From Halalkalibacterium ligniniphilum (GTDB lineage: Bacteria; Bacillota; Bacilli; Bacillales; Bacillaceae_D), in assembly GCF_000334155.1 (NCBI RefSeq), contig NZ_ANNK01000048.1, forward strand, positions 1-61,637: 61,637 nt of DNA, written 5' to 3'. Of this stretch, positions 56,554 through 61,637 are shown in pieces. The position numbers and the translations under genes are program-made. The notes beneath the pieces were generated by a model that saw only the letters and a program-made list of their open reading frames with translations, had not been told where the DNA came from and did not search any database. Within the stretch, counting starts at the first letter, position 1. The number at the start of each line of letters is the position of its first letter.

Positions 56554-56591
56554 CACGCTTCTTCATAATTTTTTGATGAAATTTAGAAAGG

Positions 56592-56665
56592 GTCTAATCA
56601 CGCAAGAACATCGCAGCTTGTCTCGCTTACTAGCGCATTTGTTCTAAGGATTAGACTCTTTTTCT
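56592..56665 (+). terminator. long-stem terminator or small structured RNA
   Basis: GTCTAATC (56592) pairs with GATTAGAC (56649), inside which AGAACA pairs with TGTTCT. A T5 run follows at 56659. The enclosed 30 nt have a further short CGC/GCG hairpin. It ends the small-protein transcript, though the size is unusual for a terminator. Confidence 0.6.
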
Positions 56666-56783
56666 CTAAATAAGGTGTTCATTTTGTTTTTCACTGTCAT
56701 ACAATTATTTTTTTACTATTTCATTCAAAAATAGTATGATCAAGTGTAAAAGGATAAGTACAGAGAATTGAGGAGGGGCTCAC

Positions 56784-57542
56784 ATGCGTCATGCGTTAGT
56801 GACAGCTGGTACGAAGGGGCTTGGGGTGCGAGTAACAGAGGCATTACTTGAAAAAGGATACTCGGTATCTGTAAGCTATCGCAGTGACCCTGAAGCAGTT
56901 GAACGGTTAAAAAACAAATGGGCTGACAACTTACATAGAATTCAGTTTGTTCGGGTGGATGTAACGAAGAAGGAAGACATTTTTCATTTTATTGATCAAG
57001 CGTTTGAGCGTTTTGGACGTATTGACATCCTCGTGAATAACGCTGGACCTTATGTGTTTGAACGGAAAAAATTATTTGATTATGAAGAAGATGAATGGCT
57101 GCAGATGATTGAGGGCAACCTCCATGCCGTATACTATATGCTGAAAAAAGTGTTGCCAATCATGCGAAAGCAAAAGTTTGGACGTATTATAACGTATGGT
57201 TTTCAAGGTGCCGCAGATGCACCAGCTTGGATTTACCGCTCTGCCTATGCTGCAGCGAAGGTTGGTCTTGTTTCGTTGATGAAAACGGTCGCAGTGGAGG
57301 AAGCTGAATACGGGATTACAGCCAATATGGTTTGTCCTGGCAACATTTTAGGTGAAATGAAAGAAGCATCCATTGCCGAGGCGCGTGAAAAAAAGGATGA
57401 CAAAACGCCTGTCGGACGTTCTGGAACGGGTGAAGATATTGCTCGTACCGTGCTTTTTCTATGTGATGATAATGCTGATATGGTAACGGGAACGGTTGTT
57501 GAGGTCACAGGGGGAGTGGATGTTATCCATCGCTACCGTTAG
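56784..57542 (+). CDS. ytkK: short-chain dehydrogenase/reductase YtkK
   Basis: SDR-family oxidoreductase of 252 residues. The N-terminal coenzyme motif is ALVTAGTKGLGVRV, followed by VRVDVTKKED, ILVNNAGPYVFE and the catalytic YxxxK in RSAYAAAKVGLVSL. The C-terminal TPVGRSGTGEDIARTVLFL and VTGTVVEVTGGVD are typical of FabG-like enzymes. The usual catalytic Ser position reads YGFQGAADAPAWIY, without an obvious Ser, so the activity is uncertain. GAGGAGGGG lies before the ATG. Confidence 0.9.
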   Translation: MRHALVTAGTKGLGVRVTEALLEKGYSVSVSYRSDPEAVERLKNKWADNLHRIQFVRVDVTKKEDIFHFIDQAFERFGRIDILVNNAGPYVFERKKLFDYEEDEWLQMIEGNLHAVYYMLKKVLPIMRKQKFGRIITYGFQGAADAPAWIYRSAYAAAKVGLVSLMKTVAVEEAEYGITANMVCPGNILGEMKEASIAEAREKKDDKTPVGRSGTGEDIARTVLFLCDDNADMVTGTVVEVTGGVDVIHRYR

Positions 57543-57592
57543 GATGTATAGTGATCCATTTTTTTACACACCTTATAGCAGAGGTGATTAAG

Positions 57593-57976
57593 ATGAAAAA
57601 ATGGGTAGCTATCTTCGCAGTATGCTTTCTCGTTTTTCAGCTATCAACAGTCTATGTGTACGCATCGGAGTTGATGGATAAGTTCTCAGTACGGATAACA
57701 GTGGAAGCTGAAAATACGATTTATGAGTGGGAATATGATAGTCCGAACCGTTATGAATATGAAAAAGGTGAAACCGTGCTGAAGGATGAGAGAGCGAAAG
57801 CGGAAGTGATTAATCTTGTGCGCATGATTGGACTTGGGGAACAGGCAAAGGTTGAGGAAATGGTCAATCGATTGAAAAAAGACCGTTTCCCATCAATGGA
57901 ACGCTTTGAAGCACGATTTATCAATGAAGAAGGAAAATTGTTTACTTGGGTTTGGAAGGCGGACCATGCCTCTTGA
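57593..57976 (+). CDS. small secreted protein of unknown function
   Basis: A 127-residue protein with a signal peptide (KKWVAIFAVCFLVFQLSTVYVYA, in parts) and a probable cleavage after YVYA. The mature part is charged, with VRITVEAENTIYEWEYDSP and a helical KVEEMVNRLKKDRFPSMERF. No lipobox. The family is not recognised. GAGGTGATT precedes ATG 57593. It lies 50 bp after ytkK and is probably co-transcribed. Confidence 0.72.
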   Translation: MKKWVAIFAVCFLVFQLSTVYVYASELMDKFSVRITVEAENTIYEWEYDSPNRYEYEKGETVLKDERAKAEVINLVRMIGLGEQAKVEEMVNRLKKDRFPSMERFEARFINEEGKLFTWVWKADHAS

Positions 57977-57999
57977 TAGGGAGGCATGGTCTCTTTGAC
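57962..57999. terminator. terminator between the secreted protein and M24 peptidase genes
   Basis: Stem GACCATGCCTC / GAGGCATGGTC overlapping the stop codon; tail TCTTTG. Convergent genes. Confidence 0.75.
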
Positions 58000-59094
58000 T
58001 TAGGAAACAATGGTAAGCTCTTTTGGATATTGGGTTAGGCATTCATAGCCTGATTTTGTTAAAAGAACATCATCTTCGATTCGAACCCCACCAATGCTTG
58101 GCACATAAATACCTGGTTCAATTGTAAACGTCATGCCTTCCTCAAGCAGCTCTTTGTTGGTTTTATTGAGGGAAGGAAGCTCGTGGACATCAATCCCAAG
58201 GCCATGACCGATACGATGAGGGTACGCACCGTAGCCAGCGTTTGTTATGACGTTCCGGGCAGCACGATCAAGGGCACCAATTTCTGTTCCAGGTTGGCAA
58301 AGAGAGAGCGCAGTTTGCTGTGCTTGCAATACGGTATTGTAGATTCGTGACTGTTCTTCTGAAATATCACCGTAAGCAATTGTACGAGTAATATCAGAAC
58401 AGTATCCCTCAAGAACAACACCTAAGTCAAAGAGAATGAAATCGCCCTTCTTTATTTCTCGTGATCCTGGCTTTCCATGAGGATGGGCCGATTGCTCCCC
58501 GCTTAAAACAAGTGTGCTAAACGACATATCACGAACACCTTTCCGCTTTAGCTCAAACTCAATAAGAGCAACAAGCTCCATTTCTGTGCGCCCTGCTTGT
58601 ACCCCGTAGATACCCACTTCAACACCAAAGTCAGCCAATTTTGCCGCTTCTCGTAAAATTTCCACTTCCTTCGCTGATTTCTTTTTACGTAATCCCATAC
58701 AAACCTCTTCACAATCAGTAAACTGAAGAAGAGGGAATCGTTTCGTTAATGCTTCACTTCGTCCATAGGAAAGACTGGATTTTTCGATGGCACATTTTTG
58801 CGTGGCTACTTCCCGCTTTTGAATCGCAGCGGTAACAAGCTGCCAAGGGTCTTCACTATCAGAATAGCCTAGAATTTCGCCGCACCAACCACTTTCTTTG
58901 GCAAGGGAAACCTCCATATTTGGGCATATGAGGCAGGGATCTTCCTCTGGAAAAGCCAAAAGTGCCACTAGCCGTTCATGTGGCTCACAGTAAAAGTTCG
59001 TGAAATAAAAAAGGTTCGCTTTCTCTTGAATGAACGTAAATGAAACATCGTTTTGTTTCATCCATTCGCTTAATTGCGCTAATCTTGTTGTCAA
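58000..59094 (-). CDS. Xaa-Pro dipeptidase, M24 family
   Basis: Creatinase-like N-terminal domain plus pita-bread metallopeptidase, 364 residues. The five metal ligands can be placed: Asp in FDLGVVLEGYCSD (two), His in HRIGHGLGIDVHE, Glu in FTIEPGIYVP and Glu in GVRIEDDVLLT. It cleaves Xaa-Pro dipeptides in the cytosol. TTG 59094 is chosen because AAAGGA is 8 nt upstream; the ATG at 59103 would abut the Shine-Dalgarno. Confidence 0.93.
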   Translation of the reverse strand: MTTRLAQLSEWMKQNDVSFTFIQEKANLFYFTNFYCEPHERLVALLAFPEEDPCLICPNMEVSLAKESGWCGEILGYSDSEDPWQLVTAAIQKREVATQKCAIEKSSLSYGRSEALTKRFPLLQFTDCEEVCMGLRKKKSAKEVEILREAAKLADFGVEVGIYGVQAGRTEMELVALIEFELKRKGVRDMSFSTLVLSGEQSAHPHGKPGSREIKKGDFILFDLGVVLEGYCSDITRTIAYGDISEEQSRIYNTVLQAQQTALSLCQPGTEIGALDRAARNVITNAGYGAYPHRIGHGLGIDVHELPSLNKTNKELLEEGMTFTIEPGIYVPSIGGVRIEDDVLLTKSGYECLTQYPKELTIVS

Positions 59095-59269
59095 CGCGAT
59101 CATCCTTTCACAAATTGTTATTATGTCCTTATCGTATCATTCTCCCTTAAAGAAAAGTGATAAAATCATGAATCGCTTGATTTTACAATGGATTTTTGAG
59201 CAGGAATTTTTGCAATTGTCTCGTAGTTTTATAAGATAAGGTATATCAACATAAAGGAGCTGAGCGATT

Positions 59270-59953
59270 GTGAAGGTACGTTACCATGGTCATTCTGTTG
59301 TAATGATTGAAACAAATGGAAAGAACATTATTATTGACCCGTTCATTACAGGGAATGGAACAACGGATCTTACAGCAGAGGATGTAAAGGTCGATGTCAT
59401 TTTATTAACACATGGTCATAACGACCATGTAGGAGATACGGTTAGCATTGCAAAACGGAACGATGCCCTAGTTGTCGCTCCTTTTGAACTGGCGACATAT
59501 TTAGGCTGGCAGGGAGTGAAGGTTCACCCGATGCATATCGGAGGAGCCTATGAGTTTGAATTTGGAAAAGTGAAGCTTACCCAAGCATTTCATGGTTCCT
59601 CCTATATGGATGAAGAGAACAAAACGATTGTTTATACAGGAATGCCAAGCGGAATTTTGTTCACAGCAGAAGGAAAAACGATTTATCATGCAGGAGATAC
59701 GGCTCTTTTCTCAGATATGAAGTTAATTGGAGAACGTAATAGTATTGACGTAGCATTTTTACCAATTGGCGACAATTTTACAATGGGGCCAGAGGATGCT
59801 GCGCTTGCAGCAGAGTGGCTACAAGCGAAAACAGTCGTTCCGATTCACTACAATACGTTTCCAGTCATTGAACAGGACCCAGAAGCATTTGTTAACTCCC
59901 TTTCAGGAAAAAAAGGAAAAATGCTTCCAGTTGGTCAATCGATCGAGCTCTAA
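59270..59953 (+). CDS. ytkL: UPF0173 metal-dependent hydrolase YtkL
   Basis: Metallo-beta-lactamase-fold protein of 227 residues with the zinc motif [10 protein letters not shown], then [19 protein letters not shown] and [10 protein letters not shown]. The natural substrate is unknown. GTG start with AAAGGAG about 10 nt upstream and [13 protein letters not shown] immediately after, the conserved start of the family. Confidence 0.94.
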   Translation: MKVRYHGHSVVMIETNGKNIIIDPFITGNGTTDLTAEDVKVDVILLTHGHNDHVGDTVSIAKRNDALVVAPFELATYLGWQGVKVHPMHIGGAYEFEFGKVKLTQAFHGSSYMDEENKTIVYTGMPSGILFTAEGKTIYHAGDTALFSDMKLIGERNSIDVAFLPIGDNFTMGPEDAALAAEWLQAKTVVPIHYNTFPVIEQDPEAFVNSLSGKKGKMLPVGQSIEL

Positions 59954-60226
59954 ACGATCATTAGCTAAAGTAAAGGCTGCTTTGGACAAAACGAACGTGT
60001 ATGATTGAACATGCGAACAATGCACAACCTTAGCGAAGTATATTTCCGAAGCGGACACACAGGTTCCTTTATATGTGAAAAAAGATACGTTTGTAGGGTA
60101 GAAGCGGACTGTGGGTTCGCTATTTGTAGAAAAGATGGCTCATTGACAGTCGTGGCGACTAAAATAAGCGCTCCTGAGGTTCGGTTGGCTTAATAAAAAG
60201 GGGTTTTTTCGCAACTAGAGGATGAT
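59954..60226. other. intergenic region with possible gene decay
   Basis: No ORF with a ribosome binding site. A 62-codon frame (60005-60193) and fragments in another frame (TCEQCTTLAKYISEAD between two stops) look weakly protein-like. Confidence 0.3.
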
Positions 60227-60307
60227 ATGTCCATTAAAAAAAGCAAATCTCTAATGGGGAATTCAAACGATGAGACGTTCGATCCTGACTCAACCTATGA
60301 GCGATGA
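60227..60307 (+). CDS. possible 26-residue small protein
   Basis: ATG preceded by AGAGGATGAT (Shine-Dalgarno-like, 4-6 nt away). It encodes MSIKKSKSLMGNSND followed by ETFDPDSTYER and TGA. Hydrophilic with a basic start and acidic end, reminiscent in character of minor spore proteins. No family recognised; it could easily be chance. Confidence 0.2.
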   Translation: MSIKKSKSLMGNSNDETFDPDSTYER

Positions 60308-60428
60308 TACTTTCAAAAAAAAACAGTAGGGACTGAATTCTTTTCAAGGTATCTGGCGGGAGTGAGAATAACCCAGAAAAACAACAATGTATGCATAATT
60401 TGTTCTTTTTCCTTATGAAAAACATACA

Positions 60429-60457
60429 CTGTACGAATCGGACAATCTTTCGTACAG
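60429..60457 (+). promoter_or_regulatory. perfect inverted repeat abutting the next Shine-Dalgarno
   Basis: CTGTACGAA / TTCGTACAG with an 11-nt spacer. The right arm ends inside CAGGAGG, so a hairpin would hold the ribosome binding site of the following gene. Alternatively a dimeric repressor site. Confidence 0.55.
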
Positions 60458-60469
60458 GAGGAATGATGG

Positions 60470-60718
60470 ATGAGGCAACGTTATACGGTTAGTCTATTAG
60501 CAGCGATCGCTTTGCTTTTTTTTGCTATACCTCGACTGCCATTGCATGAAGAAGGATTAGGTTTTGTGTTTGCTTTCATGTGGCTTGCTTTTGCGTTTTT
60601 CGTCATTAGTGGGAATTTGCTTGGACTGTTATATAAATCGGAGAATACAAAAGGGAAAACTGTTCCTTTAATACGATTAAAAAAAACCAAAAGAAGAATG
60701 AGGCACTATGTAAGATAA
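60470..60718 (+). CDS. small two-helix membrane protein
   Basis: An 82-residue protein with two membrane helices (VSLLAAIALLFFAIPRL and FVFAFMWLAFAFFVISGNLLG, in parts) and a strongly basic C-terminus (IRLKKTKRRMRHY). AGGAGG is 8 nt before the ATG. In B. subtilis the small membrane protein gene ytpI adjoins ytoI, but I cannot confirm homology. It ends a few bases before the ytoI promoter. Confidence 0.7.
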   Translation: MRQRYTVSLLAAIALLFFAIPRLPLHEEGLGFVFAFMWLAFAFFVISGNLLGLLYKSENTKGKTVPLIRLKKTKRRMRHYVR

Positions 60719-60720
60719 GC

Positions 60721-60749
60721 TTGAAGAGCCCCTCCATCACTCGTATAAT
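60721..60749 (+). promoter_or_regulatory. sigma-A promoter of ytoI
   Basis: TTGAAG, 17-nt spacer, TATAAT. A CTGTACAG palindrome lies at 60777-60784, between it and the gene. Confidence 0.75.
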
Positions 60750-60808
60750 AGAACTAATACAGCTTGTAAAAATTAACTGTACAGGTTGATGAAAGAGTGG
60801 TGGCGAAT

Positions 60809-61637
60809 TTGGCAACGAAGCATGAACAAATCTTACAGTATATTACGAATTTAGACATCGGAAATAAAATTTCTGTTCGTCAAATTGCCAAAGCCTTACA
60901 AGTCAGTGAAGGTACGGCCTATCGTGCGATTAAGGAAGCAGAAAGCCAAGGGTTAGTCAGTACGATCGAACGGGTCGGTACAATACGAATTGAAAAAAAG
61001 AAAAAAGAAAATATTGAAAAGCTGACATTTGCTGAGGTCGTCAACATTGTAGATGGACAAGTTCTTGGTGGCCGTCAAGGACTGCATAAAACATTAAATA
61101 AGTTTGTGATTGGAGCCATGAAGCTTGATGCGATGATGCGATACGTTGAAGCGGGAAATCTATTAATTGTTGGAAATCGTTATCAAGGTCACAAGCTTGC
61201 CCTTGAGGCGGGAGCAGCTGTTCTCATAACCGGTGGGTTTGATACGAGTGAGGAAGTGATTAAGCTAGCCGATGAATTGGAGCTACCGATTATTTCAACA
61301 AGCTATGATACATTTACTGTTGCTACGATGATAAACCGAGCCATTTACGACCAGTTAATCAAAAAGGAAATTGTCTTAGTCGATGATATATTGATTCCTC
61401 TTCAAGATACGTATTATATGACAACAGCCAATCAAGTTGACAAATGGCATGAATTGAATCAAAAAACGGGACATAGCCGCTATCCAGTCATTGATGAGCA
61501 TATGAGAATTCAAGGGATGGTAGCTGCGAAGGATGTTCTCGGTGCAAATAGACAGACGCCGATTGAGAAAGTGATGACGAAAAATCCGATAACGGTCAGC
61601 GAGCGAACCTCTGTCGCTGCAGTGGCTCATGTCATGG
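60809..61637 (+). CDS. ytoI: CBS/DRTGG-domain regulator YtoI, 5' part
   Basis: The window ends inside this gene; 276 codons are visible. A helix-turn-helix of GntR/DeoR kind (ISVRQIAKALQVSEGTAYRAIKEAE) is followed by a DRTGG-type domain (VVNIVDGQVLGGRQG, LLIVGNRYQGHKLAL, AAVLITGGFDTSEEV) and the start of two CBS domains (GHSRYPVIDEHMRIQGMV, PIEKVMTKNPITV). The start is not shown as an ATG ORF: TTG 60809 is preferred, since MATKHEQIL is the expected N-terminus, with GTG 60800 as alternative. Probable nucleotide-responsive regulator; its targets are unknown. Confidence 0.88.
   Translation, partial: MATKHEQILQYITNLDIGNKISVRQIAKALQVSEGTAYRAIKEAESQGLVSTIERVGTIRIEKKKKENIEKLTFAEVVNIVDGQVLGGRQGLHKTLNKFVIGAMKLDAMMRYVEAGNLLIVGNRYQGHKLALEAGAAVLITGGFDTSEEVIKLADELELPIISTSYDTFTVATMINRAIYDQLIKKEIVLVDDILIPLQDTYYMTTANQVDKWHELNQKTGHSRYPVIDEHMRIQGMVAAKDVLGANRQTPIEKVMTKNPITVSERTSVAAVAHVM

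Noticed and set aside
59766-60008. ORF overlapping the ytkL 3' end
   Set aside because: Most of it is the +1 frame of ytkL and it has no independent start signal.
60005-60193. ORF of 62 codons after ytkL
   Set aside because: No Shine-Dalgarno, odd composition and no recognised family; kept only as a possible gene remnant.
1-61637. rRNA, tRNA, insertion sequences, prophage or restriction-modification genes
   Set aside because: None was recognised. YtxK has a DNA-methylase fold but is a conserved core gene without restriction partners.

Overview
The window is a stretch of a Bacillaceae chromosome. Reading it against remembered Bacillus subtilis gene order gives a clear match to the ytpP-ytpQ-ytpR-sftA-murC-ytxGH-aroA-ccpA-acuCBA-acsA block, then tyrS, rpsD-dgcP-ytsP-refZ-hisJ-ezrA-nifZ-thiI-ssp, then ytcI-ytcJ-sppA-yteJ-ytfIJ-tpx-ytxK-ackA-argGH-ytkK-ytkL-ytoI. 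A SASP gene with a sigma-G promoter and a GerW/YtfJ gene mark it as an endospore former. Several departures from B. subtilis point to another lineage, perhaps an alkaliphile-type genus (inference only): an FtsA-like gene and a MTA/SAH nucleosidase sit where ytxJ and motPS would be, and a nicotinate phosphoribosyltransferase and an M29 aminopeptidase flank murC. No rRNA, tRNA, CRISPR, transposase or prophage gene was seen.

Layout. 1-6.0 kb: end of a PTS EIIC-like permease gene, a thioredoxin-like protein, YtpQ, YtpR and the DNA translocase SftA. 6.2-13.4 kb: nicotinate phosphoribosyltransferase, MurC, aminopeptidase, the sigma-B type ytxGH operon and a 723-residue actin-like protein on the minus strand. 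13.6-22.5 kb: aroA (DAHP synthase/chorismate mutase), a 4.6-copy tandem array of a 230-bp structured unit, ccpA, mtnN, and the acuCBA/acsA acetate module. 22.7-30.1 kb: class A PBP, T-box-controlled tyrS, a dicarboxylate transporter with a cre at its promoter, and rpsD with a structured leader. 30.6-39.8 kb: diguanylate cyclase, free-Met-sulfoxide reductase, RefZ, HisJ, EzrA, NifZ-ThiI. 39.9-50.4 kb: SASP, acyl-CoA synthetase, amidohydrolase, SppA, YteJ, YtfI, YtfJ, Tpx, YtxK, AckA. 50.7-61.6 kb: a YhaM-like nuclease, EcsC-like protein, argGH, stress and housekeeping genes, and the start of ytoI, cut by the window edge.

How the genes work together. CcpA and its likely targets share the window: acsA, ackA and the dicarboxylate transporter each carry a cre-like site. 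AcuA, AcuC and AcsA form the known acetylation switch on acetyl-CoA synthetase. NifZ supplies sulfur to ThiI for tRNA thiolation. ArgG and ArgH are overlapping genes for the last two steps of arginine synthesis, behind a promoter with ArgR-box-like sequence.

The least explained material is intergenic: the 230-bp tandem array between aroA and ccpA, and two dispersed repeat families. Most copies of those families begin right at the T-tract of an intrinsic terminator.
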